The translations under genes and the position numbers were made by a program. The notes beneath the pieces are model-generated. The model made no database searches, was not told the origin of the DNA, and saw only the letters and a program-made list of their open reading frames with translations. DNA of 64,000 nt from JAIVHA01 sp965367295 (GTDB lineage Bacteria; Pseudomonadota; Gammaproteobacteria; DSM-19610), in contig CBDUHN010000004.1 in the NCBI GenBank assembly GCA_965367295.1, positions 80,950-144,949 of the forward strand, read 5' to 3'. This document shows positions 54,879 to 61,883 of this stretch, in pieces. Position 1 is the stretch's first letter. Each line of letters begins with the position of its first letter.

Positions 54879-56303
54879 TTACAGGGCGTTGCTACGATAA
54901 GCGGGGTTCACCACCGGAGTACGGCAGTTATCCAGCTTGCCATTCGGTGCATGGGTATAGGGAACCACCGGGTTGGCAACATCGAAGATACCGTTGGCAG
55001 CAGGGGCATGACCGTTGGTGCTCACGGCCAGGTAGCCGCCCTGACCCCAGGTGTACACGAAGCCGGGGTTCAGCACGCTGGCGATGATGCTGGGCTTGCC
55101 GGCATTGGACGCGATGGTGGTGATGATGGTTTTCTTGTCACCGGTCGGGCCGTTGTAGGCCGCCTTGCGCCACTGGAAGGTCTGCTCGGCCCAGTCGAAG
55201 TACTTGCCACTGGCGGCATTCTGCAGGGTCGGGGCAACGCCATCGACCTTGATGAAGCGATAGGCATGGCTGTTGTTGGCGTTCTTCTCGGTGGACTGCA
55301 CACCAATGGACCACTTGCCGGCAGCATCCGCAGCATCCAGGCAGGTTTCCACGTCGCCGGAACCGGAGTTCAGGGTGATCACCGGGCCGGTGAACGGGTT
55401 GCTGGCAGATGCCGGCACGATGGCATTGGGGGTGCAGGGGTAGTTCAGGAACTTGGCGTTCATCTGCGCCTGGGTACCGGAACCGTTCACACGACGGCAG
55501 ATGTTGACCTTCAGGTCGGTGGGCACGGTGGTGACCACGGAGGCATCGGTCAGGGCCACGCCGTTAACCTTGATGGAGTTCCACTTCTGCAGCTGGCCGG
55601 ACATGATGGTGGCCACCTGTTCCTTGCTCAGACTGGGCATACAGGCTTCAGATTCATCACCGACGCAGGCATCACCCTTGCCGAACTGGGCTTCCTGCAG
55701 GGCATTGCGGAAGGCGGTATTTACGGGAACGCCGAACACCACACCGGCGGCGGCAACCACGTCCAGTTTGGTGGTTACGTCAGCAACGTTTACGGGGCTG
55801 TCACCAGCCGGGGTGTTCAGACCCACAAACATCTCCGGGTTCACGTCGGACACACCGGCATCGGACACGGCCTGCACCAGATCACCGGGGTTGGTGATGC
55901 TGCAATTGTACTTGTTGGCACTCATGACCACGCAGTTGCCGTTGTTGATGCTCATGGCATCAATCGGGGTTTCCTCGATCACCGGGTTCACACCCTGGCC
56001 GGAACCACCGGCGGAACGCTTGTGCAGCAGCACCTTGGGATTGGTCAGTGCCAGACCCGGCACCTTGGCGTTATCGATGGTGCAGAAGTAGGCGCTGTGG
56101 GCCTTGCCCGTACCGCCATCAAGGTAGGTGTCAAGGGTACCGGCCACGCACAGATCATTGAACAGGGCGGCAATGCCCTTGTCCTGGGCGGAGGCACCGG
56201 ACATGAAGATCTCGATGTCGGGAGTCACGGTCGGGGCGTGGGCGAAGGCGGTGCCGGACACCAGGGCGGCGGACACGGCCAGGGACAGTTTTTTCATGTT
56301 CAT
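54879..56303 (-). CDS. Secreted PstS-like substrate-binding protein of the TPS operon
   Basis: 474 residues from the ATG at 56303, with GGAG six bases upstream. The signal peptide ends G-T-A-F-A/H. The mature protein has the periplasmic-binding-protein look of the phosphate family: I-F-M-S-G-A-S-A-Q-D near the start, F-G-V-P-V-N-T-A, S-K-E-Q-V-A-T-I-M-S-G-Q-L-Q-K-W-N and R-R-V-N-G-S-G-T-Q. There is no lipobox. At least ten cysteines suggest several disulphides, unusual for PstS. There is no ABC permease or ATPase nearby. In Pseudomonas aeruginosa a comparable binding protein accompanies the pdtA/pdtB locus. The ligand is unknown; phosphate is a guess. Confidence 0.8.
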   Translation of the reverse strand: MNMKKLSLAVSAALVSGTAFAHAPTVTPDIEIFMSGASAQDKGIAALFNDLCVAGTLDTYLDGGTGKAHSAYFCTIDNAKVPGLALTNPKVLLHKRSAGGSGQGVNPVIEETPIDAMSINNGNCVVMSANKYNCSITNPGDLVQAVSDAGVSDVNPEMFVGLNTPAGDSPVNVADVTTKLDVVAAAGVVFGVPVNTAFRNALQEAQFGKGDACVGDESEACMPSLSKEQVATIMSGQLQKWNSIKVNGVALTDASVVTTVPTDLKVNICRRVNGSGTQAQMNAKFLNYPCTPNAIVPASASNPFTGPVITLNSGSGDVETCLDAADAAGKWSIGVQSTEKNANNSHAYRFIKVDGVAPTLQNAASGKYFDWAEQTFQWRKAAYNGPTGDKKTIITTIASNAGKPSIIASVLNPGFVYTWGQGGYLAVSTNGHAPAANGIFDVANPVVPYTHAPNGKLDNCRTPVVNPAYRSNAL

Positions 56304-56343
56304 TTTCTACTCCAGGAAATTGGTTTGTATTGGATGAATCGGG

Positions 56344-57120
56344 TTACTTGGCAGCGCGGCGACGGGCCACACCCACCATGCCCAGCAGGCCGGAGCCGAA
56401 CAGCCACACAGCGGCGGGAACGGGAACGGTGGATACGGATGCAGGGGCGAAGGTCAGGGCGCCATCGGTACCCAGGGTCCAGACATTGTTCAGCTGGGTG
56501 ATGACACCGGTATCGTAGTCATTCAGATCCAGGCTGATGTTCCAGAAAGCAACACTGCTGCCCACGGCCTGGCTGGCGGTAAAGGGTGCAGTGCCGAGGT
56601 TGTTGCTCCAGGAAGGCTGGTCGTAATAACCCACATCACCCAGCAGGGAAACCGCAGACAGGTTGGCGGCGCCATTGAGCTGGTCACCGGCATCGGCATT
56701 CAGGTTCTGCGCCCAGGCACCAATCGTGTCCATCTGCCCGGCAATTACCGGGAAATTAGCGTTACCGGAAGCCACAGCTGCCTGGTCCTGGGTGGAGGTG
56801 GTCAGGTAACCCCACAGGGAAGGATCCGTGAACTCGGAATCAACACCGGCGATCACGTAGACCAGGTTGGCATTGCCCAGGAAACCGGCATAGTTGGCAT
56901 CGGCGGACAGATCGAAGCTCAGGCTCTGGTTCGGGTTGGACTTCAGGTCACCGGCGGTGACGCCCAGGTCGAGTCCATAGGACTGCTGGCCGGCGGCATC
57001 AAATACGGTCAGGAACAGCTCACCGTTGGTTTCGTTCAGGCCGGTCACGATGGCTGCATTGGCTACACTGCTCAGACCCAGCGCCACTGCTGCGGCAACT
57101 GCTTTCATCTTGTTGTTCAT
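56344..57120 (-). CDS. VPxPA-CTERM surface/sorting protein, first gene of the TPS operon
   Basis: 258 residues from the ATG at 57120, where GGGAG is well spaced. The signal peptide ends A-N-A/A at about residue 23. The mature part is a beta-rich, Asn/Asp/Gly-rich domain with no cysteine and no recognised family. The C-terminus is a complete sorting signal: V-P-V-P-A-A-V-W-L-F-G-S-G-L-L-G, helix, then A-R-R-R-A-A-K. This is the VPLPA variant of PEP-CTERM. It is the first coding gene after the riboswitch, only 40 bases before the PstS-like gene, so it should be the most strongly switched product. No exosortase is in the window. Confidence 0.8.
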   Translation of the reverse strand: MNNKMKAVAAAVALGLSSVANAAIVTGLNETNGELFLTVFDAAGQQSYGLDLGVTAGDLKSNPNQSLSFDLSADANYAGFLGNANLVYVIAGVDSEFTDPSLWGYLTTSTQDQAAVASGNANFPVIAGQMDTIGAWAQNLNADAGDQLNGAANLSAVSLLGDVGYYDQPSWSNNLGTAPFTASQAVGSSVAFWNISLDLNDYDTGVITQLNNVWTLGTDGALTFAPASVSTVPVPAAVWLFGSGLLGMVGVARRRAAK

Positions 57121-57250
57121 GTTTGAGACTCCCTCAAAGAGTGGTTGAATGTTTTCCATGAACTGCCGACATGGCAGTCCGCGTACCGCTTCCCTTGTTC
57201 AGTGCCGCGCCTGGCACCTGGGTTTCTGCGCATTGCAGCACCCGAAAAAC

Positions 57251-57350
57251 AAAAAAGCCGGGTTGCCCTTTTCAGTTGGCAACCCGGCTGTCTTGATCAA
57301 GACCCGTGGCTTTCCGACCCCGCTTCACAACGGGTGTGGCTTTTGCTCGC
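57251..57350 (-). promoter_or_regulatory. Candidate c-di-GMP-I (GEMM) riboswitch with overlapping terminator
   Basis: Minus-strand RNA from 57350. A G-C-A-A-A-A segment precedes a hairpin CCCGUU-GUGA-AGCGGG with a GNRA tetraloop. Then come GGAAAGCC-ACGGG, a second hairpin GUCUU-GAUC-AAGAC, and AGCCGGGUUGCC. Order and motifs fit GEMM-I (GCAAA, GNRA hairpin, GCAAAGCC, AGCCGGGUU). The closing AGCCGGGUUGCC (57289-57278) also pairs perfectly with GGCAACCCGGCU (57267-57256), followed by six U. Aptamer folding and terminator folding are therefore exclusive, predicting an ON switch. It deviates at GGAAAGCC versus GCAAAGCC. It lies 130 bases before the first gene of the TPS operon. Confidence 0.68.
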
Positions 57351-57358
57351 TTCCCAAA

Positions 57359-57437
57359 CCAGCTTCTATGCGTGCCGGCTTCGCGCTACATCGCGAACGG
57401 CTGGCACCATCTCAAATGCATCCGCATTCGACGCTGG
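57359..57437 (-). other. Structured leader RNA upstream of the riboswitch
   Basis: The minus-strand RNA can fold as a three-way junction: outer CCAGC/GCUGG, a hairpin AAUGC-GGAU-GCAUU, and a longer hairpin with GUGCC/GGCAC at its base and UUCGCG/CGCGAA at its tip. It abuts the GEMM-like aptamer and matches no class I recognise. Confidence 0.4.
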
Positions 57438-57518
57438 CCACTCTAGGGGGGGAATATGACGATCCGATGACTTGCAGATGAAACTTTTCGAACTACCATT
57501 GCGCACCAGCAAAGGCGT

Positions 57519-57552
57519 TTTGTACGCGGGCTTCGTTACAGAAAAATGAAGT
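57519..57552 (-). promoter_or_regulatory. Possible PhoB-box promoter of the TPS operon
   Basis: On the minus strand, ACTTCAT-TTTT-CTGTAAC (57552-57535) resembles one Pho box: the second half matches CTGTCAC at six of seven bases, the first half only four of seven. A TACAAA (57524-57519) follows after 10 bp, where a PhoB-dependent -10 would be. Confidence 0.28.
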
Positions 57553-57652
57553 GAAGAAAAGAATGCATATCCGGATGACGGGAGGTCACCAGGTATCCAT
57601 CGCGATTATTTCAGAACATGGGAAAGGTACTGCGTGACAATGATTGATCTCG

Positions 57653-57680
57653 CTACAGGTTTACGTTTGTAAACCTGTAG
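57653..57680. repeat. Perfect 12-bp inverted repeat at the end of the LapG-like gene
   Basis: The arms CTACAGGTTTAC and GTAAACCTGTAG around GTTT include the stop codon. There is no T run on the minus strand, so it is not a classical terminator; it may protect the 3' end. Confidence 0.6.
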
Positions 57681-58363
57681 CCGTCGGCAGGATTAACCGA
57701 CACATCTGTACTGGCGAGTGGAGCATCCAATAACTCCAGCGCTGTCCGCTCCTGCAACTTACGCCAGGCCGTAAGCACCGTTGATTCACCGACCCATTCG
57801 ACACCGACTCCGGAACGATAAACCCACAAGCCCTGGCCATTGAAGCCATATTCCGGCACCAGATCGGTACGCGCGGCAAGCGGATCGACTGCTGCAGACT
57901 GGTTATCCATAACCAGTGGCTCGCGTGGATCGCCTTGATATAACAGCACCATATGCGGTTCTATTCTTCCGGATTCCCGCTCCAGCCGCTTCCCATATAC
58001 CAGGCGAAGATCCCGTTCCGGGATGCCCAGCCGCAGCAGGGTGTAGTACTTGGCAATCGCAAGATCCTCGCAATCACCGCGCCCCGCCTGCAGCAATTCT
58101 TCCGGAGATGCCCAGTAATCCTTCCGCCCCCATACCTCACGATCGGTGGCATTCCCTATCCGAGAGAAAAACGCCTGCACATTCTCAAGCAGGCGAGAAA
58201 CCGAACGCACATCCCGCTGATACAGGAAACCATGCCATTGTGTCTGCAAATCCTCCGCTGCCGCAGATGTGGACATTACAACCAGGACAACGACCATGAC
58301 TGCGAGGTGCAGATATCGGCGCGGCGAGAAAGCGTTTCTGGTCGCCATCGCGAAAAACCCCAT
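57653..58363 (-). CDS. LapG-like periplasmic transglutaminase-type cysteine protease
   Basis: 236 residues from ATG 58363; ATG 58348 and GTG 58381 are alternatives. The signal peptide ends S-A-A-A-E. It is a bacterial transglutaminase-like cysteine peptidase of LapG type, with the catalytic triad visible as Cys in G-R-G-D-C-E-D-L-A, His in E-P-H-M-V-L-L-Y and Asp in V-M-D-N-Q. LapG proteins cut large adhesins in the periplasm when c-di-GMP is low; in P. aeruginosa the target is the TPS adhesin CdrA. No lapD is in the window. It lies upstream of, and on the same strand as, the giant TpsA operon, a plausible but unproven substrate. Confidence 0.85.
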   Translation of the reverse strand: MGFFAMATRNAFSPRRYLHLAVMVVVLVVMSTSAAAEDLQTQWHGFLYQRDVRSVSRLLENVQAFFSRIGNATDREVWGRKDYWASPEELLQAGRGDCEDLAIAKYYTLLRLGIPERDLRLVYGKRLERESGRIEPHMVLLYQGDPREPLVMDNQSAAVDPLAARTDLVPEYGFNGQGLWVYRSGVGVEWVGESTVLTAWRKLQERTALELLDAPLASTDVSVNPADGYRFTNVNL

Positions 58364-58582
58364 CACTCGGTTGATATGCACTCATTAGCGGCGTATTACC
58401 CGGCATTCTTTATCCAGCCCACAGATCCAGGACGCATCAGGCTCGCCCCGTAACCCATAACTGACACATAACCAACACATTCGTTAATAAAAACGACCAC
58501 ATATTGTCATTGAGTTGCCACACATGCGTGTAACAGTCGGCATCACCGAGAACACACCTGCACGTAGCAAGGAGCAGCCATA

Positions 58583-59038
58583 ATGGACAACAAGAAACAG
58601 TGCGTTTCCGTGCGCATGAAACCCAATGATTTGCACAATATCGAACGTATCGCCCGGCGATTGGGTGTACGCAATTCCGATGTCTTCCGTTATGCAATCA
58701 AAACCACGCTGACCCGACTTATGCCTCTCAATGACCCGTCCAACCGCGGCCATCGATTACTGGGGCTGTTTGTCGATCAGTGCAATGAATTCAATCGCCA
58801 CTTCGATTTCGATGCCGATCGCTTGCATAGCATCATCAACGGCGGCATCGAAAACGAAGAGGAAAATGTAGATCGTCATGACGTGGAGCTGCTGGCCCTG
58901 TGCGGATTGGAACCCAGCTATATCCAGTCGCGCCTGCAGGAACTGACTGGACACTACACCGAGTCGGAAGAAGCACAGAAATGCCTCAAGGAATACCTGC
59001 TCGGAAAATACGGCAGGAACAACAACCCGAACCAGTAA
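58583..59038 (+). CDS. Ribbon-helix-helix-type DNA-binding protein
   Basis: 151 residues with AAGGAG upstream. The N-terminal 45 residues fit a ribbon-helix-helix fold: a beta strand C-V-S-V-R-M, then two helices (D-L-H-N-I-E-R-I-A-R-R-L-G-V and S-D-V-F-R-Y-A-I-K-T-T-L). The C-terminal hundred residues are acidic and helical (E-N-E-E-E-N-V-D-R-H-D) and not recognised. It is divergent from the LapG-like gene and 25 bases before a VPxPA-CTERM gene. ACACATGCGTGT upstream (about 58522-58533) is an imperfect palindrome that could be its operator. A regulatory role over these surface genes is inferred. Confidence 0.65.
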   Translation: MDNKKQCVSVRMKPNDLHNIERIARRLGVRNSDVFRYAIKTTLTRLMPLNDPSNRGHRLLGLFVDQCNEFNRHFDFDADRLHSIINGGIENEEENVDRHDVELLALCGLEPSYIQSRLQELTGHYTESEEAQKCLKEYLLGKYGRNNNPNQ

Positions 59039-59063
59039 AAATCCATCCCCGGAGGAAAGAACC

Positions 59064-59576
59064 ATGAAACTAACAAGCGTAATTCGCCATACCCTGAAAA
59101 CATCCATCGCCGTTCTGGCGCTGGTCACCAGCAGCTGGAGTGCGGCATCAACCGTAGTGTACGAGGATGTAGATCTCGTTGACGGCTACCGCGGCAGAGG
59201 CGGCTTTGGCGCCACCCTGGACAGCATCACCCTGGAACAGTCCGGCAGCTATGAACTGACCCTGACGGATTTCGTTTTTCCGCAGCCATTCAAAAAACTG
59301 GCCGTGGCCATCGTGGACAGCCATCACATGATAGCCGGCCTGTGGGAGGCTGGCAGTGTCACCTTCGACGCTGATGCAGGCGATTATTTCCTGGGACTGG
59401 CCTATCAGACCGGGCACGAGTGGAAAACGGGCATGTACGGGATAGAAGTGCGTTACCTCGAAGGCCTGCCGGACGATGTTGCTGCTGTGCCGGTGCCTGG
59501 CGCCGCGGTGCTGATGTTATCTGGCCTGGCTGGCCTGGCCGGTCTGCGGGTCCGATCCACGGCAGTTCGGGCCTGA
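59064..59576 (+). CDS. VPxPG-CTERM-like secreted protein
   Basis: 170 residues with GGAGG well placed. The signal peptide ends near S-A-A-S. The mature domain is about 115 residues, beta-rich and without cysteine. The C-terminus is V-P-V-P-G-A-A-V-L-M-L-S-G-L-A-G-L-A-G-L, then R-V-R-S-T-A-V-R-A, a variant of the PEP/VPLPA sorting signal. Its function is unknown. It is probably co-transcribed with the ribbon-helix-helix gene and ends at a strong hairpin. Confidence 0.72.
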   Translation: MKLTSVIRHTLKTSIAVLALVTSSWSAASTVVYEDVDLVDGYRGRGGFGATLDSITLEQSGSYELTLTDFVFPQPFKKLAVAIVDSHHMIAGLWEAGSVTFDADAGDYFLGLAYQTGHEWKTGMYGIEVRYLEGLPDDVAAVPVPGAAVLMLSGLAGLAGLRVRSTAVRA

Positions 59577-59597
59577 ATCAGCCGCAGGTAAAACCTG

Positions 59598-59624
59598 CCA
59601 TCACTCCCGTTGCGGGAGTGATGG
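59598..59624. terminator. Hairpin between convergent genes
   Basis: A perfect 12-bp stem CCATCACTCCCG / CGGGAGTGATGG with a TTG loop. T runs are weak on both sides, so bidirectional but modest termination is likely. Confidence 0.7.
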
Positions 59625-60425
59625 TTATTCCGCGGCCTTTTCCTCATCCCATAGTCGGTCCAATCCCGCCAGACTGAGTTCATCCAGCGCCAGGCCACGT
59701 TGTCGGGCCTTTTCCTCCATACCCTGAAACCGGCGCGTGAACCTGGCATTGGCCGCCCGCATTGCGGCCTCCGGGTCCACCTCCCGATGCCGGGCCAGAT
59801 TCACAACTGCGAACAACAGGTCGCCGATTTCCGCCTCGATCTCTTCCGTGATCTCGCTTTGCAGCGCCTGCTCCACTTCCTGCAACTCTTCGTGGATCTT
59901 GGCCACCACCCCGGATTCATCAGGCCAGTCAAAACCAACGCGTGCGGCACGGCCCTGCAGCTTGCGGGCACGGGTGAGAGCGGGCAACGCCAGGGATACG
60001 CCGTCGAGCAGACTGGCATGGGGTTGTTTACGCGCCCGTTCCTGGGCCTTCATGGCTTCCCATGCCGCGGTCTGTTCCTGTGCGTCGGCCACCTCCGCAT
60101 CAGCAAACACATGCGGGTGGCGGCGGATCATCTTGTCGCAGATCGCATCGACCACCCCAGCGAAATCGAACCAGTCGCGCTCCCGGGCCAGCTGGGCATG
60201 GAATACCACCTGGAACAGCAAGTCACCGAGTTCATCGCGCAACTCCCCGGCATCCTCCTGGGCGATGGCTTCAGCCACCTCATAGGCCTCCTCGATGGTA
60301 TAGGGCGCAATGGAGGCGAAATTCTGTTCCAGATCCCAGGGACACCCCGTCTGCGGGTTCCGCAAGCGCGCCATGATGTCGAGCAGTTGGTGGATACCCT
60401 CGCCTTTGGGTGAGCGGTCGGTCAT
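59625..60425 (-). CDS. mazG: Nucleoside triphosphate pyrophosphohydrolase MazG
   Basis: 266 residues. There are two MazG repeats, each with the metal-binding E-E-x2-E ... E-x-x-D pattern: I-E-E-A-Y-E-V then D-E-L-G-D-L-L-F-Q-V-V-F-H in the first, and H-E-E-L-Q-E-V then E-I-G-D-L-L-F-A-V-V-N in the second. G-C-P-W-D and R-H-P-H-V-F are also family marks. It hydrolyses noncanonical or excess NTPs. It stands alone, convergent with the VPxPG-CTERM gene. Confidence 0.94.
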   Translation of the reverse strand: MTDRSPKGEGIHQLLDIMARLRNPQTGCPWDLEQNFASIAPYTIEEAYEVAEAIAQEDAGELRDELGDLLFQVVFHAQLARERDWFDFAGVVDAICDKMIRRHPHVFADAEVADAQEQTAAWEAMKAQERARKQPHASLLDGVSLALPALTRARKLQGRAARVGFDWPDESGVVAKIHEELQEVEQALQSEITEEIEAEIGDLLFAVVNLARHREVDPEAAMRAANARFTRRFQGMEEKARQRGLALDELSLAGLDRLWDEEKAAE

Positions 60426-60513
60426 GGTGATGTCCTTTTGTGAGCGTGCCAGGGCAATGTACCGCAGAGGCCCGGGAGAGCGGTACCTGCCCGGGCCTGC
60501 TCCCGCCCTGCAG

Positions 60514-60531
60514 GTCCGGATTCATTCGGAC
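60514..60531. repeat. REP-like palindromic repeat
   Basis: GTCCGGATTCATTCGGAC, the best copy of the dispersed family, lies in the mazG-fbp gap. Confidence 0.6.
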
Positions 60532-60617
60532 GTAACTGGCCGGCAATATGGCTGAGTCTGGTGTTCTGGAATAGCGGTAGCACCATGACCTTGAAGTGCC
60601 GAGTGGATGCCTTGGTA

Positions 60618-60635
60618 ATGCGAATTCATTCGCAT
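60618..60635. repeat. REP-like perfect palindrome
   Basis: ATGCGAATTCATTCGCAT has perfect 8-bp arms around TC. It shares the AATTCATTCG core and lies about 90 bp from the previous copy. Confidence 0.55.
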
Positions 60636-60709
60636 CTGCAGGAGGCTGCATTTTCTTCCAAAGAAAAAGGCGGCCGCAGCCGCCTTGCTCATTTCGAAGC
60701 CGGGATGGC

Positions 60710-61747
60710 TCAGGCCACTTGCTGGGAGCTGTCACCCGCTTCCGCATGATAACGCTGTACTCGCTCCACTTCGTTCTTGGAGCCGAGCACGACCGGCACA
60801 CGCTGGTGCAGGCCGGTGGGTTTGATCTCCATAATGCGCTCACGACCGGTGCTGCAGGCGCCGCCGGCCTGTTCGATGATGAAGCCCATGGGGTTGGCTT
60901 CGTACATCAGGCGCAGTTTGCCATCCTGCCCCTTGGCCTTGAGCTTCTCGTCGATCGGGTACATGAAGATGCCGCCGCGGGTCAGGATGCGATGCACCTC
61001 GGCCACCATGGAGGCCACCCAGCGCATGTTGAAGTCATCGCCACGCGGACCTTCCTTGCCCTGGATACACTCGTCCACGTAGCGCTTGATGGGGGCTTCC
61101 CAGTGACGCTGGTTGGACATATTGATGGCAAATTCGCGGGTATCGGCCGGAATGGTCATATCCGGGTGGGACAGGATGAATTCACCGATGGAGCGATCCA
61201 GGGTGAAACCGTTCACGCCATGACCCGAGGTCATCACCAGCATGGTGGCTGGACCATAGACGGCATAGCCGGCGCAGACCTGCCGGGTACCCGGTTGCAG
61301 AAAATCTTCCACGGTGGGGTTCTCGCAGCCTTCCGGCGCCCGCAGGATGGAAAAGATGGTACCGACGGACACGTTCACGTCGATGTTGGAAGAGCCGTCG
61401 AGAGGATCGAACAGGATCAGGTACTTTCCGCGCGGGTACATGTCCGGGATCGGCAGCGGATCATCCATCTCCTCGGATGCCATGCCGGCCAGGTGGCCGG
61501 TCCATTCCAGGGAATTGACCATCACATCATTGGAGATGATGTCGAGTTTCTTCTGGGTTTCACCCTGCACGTTTTCGCTTTCGGCGGAACCGAGAATGCC
61601 GATCAGGCCGCCGCGGTTCACGGCACAGGAGATTTTTTTGCAGGCGGTCAGGATGTCGTTCAGCAGCGATGTGAAATCACCGGTGGCACCGGGGATACGG
61701 CGCTGCTCTTCGATAATAAACTGGGTCAGGGTGGTACCGTGATCCAT
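60710..61747 (-). CDS. fbp: Fructose-1,6-bisphosphatase class I
   Basis: 345 residues from the ATG at 61747, with GAGGA upstream; the frame runs to 61798 without family likeness. The metal and substrate motifs are D-P-L-D-G-S-S-N and the G-G-I-F-M-Y-P-I-D region. A later E-x-x-P segment (E-A-N-P-M-G-F) and G-G-A-C-S-T-G are also typical. It serves gluconeogenesis and, in autotrophs, the Calvin cycle. It is divergent from a membrane methyltransferase-like gene. Confidence 0.95.
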   Translation of the reverse strand: MDHGTTLTQFIIEEQRRIPGATGDFTSLLNDILTACKKISCAVNRGGLIGILGSAESENVQGETQKKLDIISNDVMVNSLEWTGHLAGMASEEMDDPLPIPDMYPRGKYLILFDPLDGSSNIDVNVSVGTIFSILRAPEGCENPTVEDFLQPGTRQVCAGYAVYGPATMLVMTSGHGVNGFTLDRSIGEFILSHPDMTIPADTREFAINMSNQRHWEAPIKRYVDECIQGKEGPRGDDFNMRWVASMVAEVHRILTRGGIFMYPIDEKLKAKGQDGKLRLMYEANPMGFIIEQAGGACSTGRERIMEIKPTGLHQRVPVVLGSKNEVERVQRYHAEAGDSSQQVA

Positions 61748-61883
61748 AATGTCTGTCCTCAATTGAGAAAATGGCTTGCACGCCGCCGGAGGCGGCACAT
61801 GGAAAAGTCAAAGCAGATCAGTTTATCAGAATATTCGATTTTATTAAACTAACCCCACTCATGGCAGTGGCAGGGTTATCAGC

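Noticed and set aside
54951..56501. 516-codon plus-strand frame opposite the PstS-like gene
   Set aside because: It is Gly/His/Val-rich shadow sequence. The minus-strand gene has signal peptide, ribosome site and family motifs.
57653..57680. Terminator for the LapG-like gene
   Set aside because: The perfect inverted repeat has no T run on the relevant strand, so it is reported as a repeat only.
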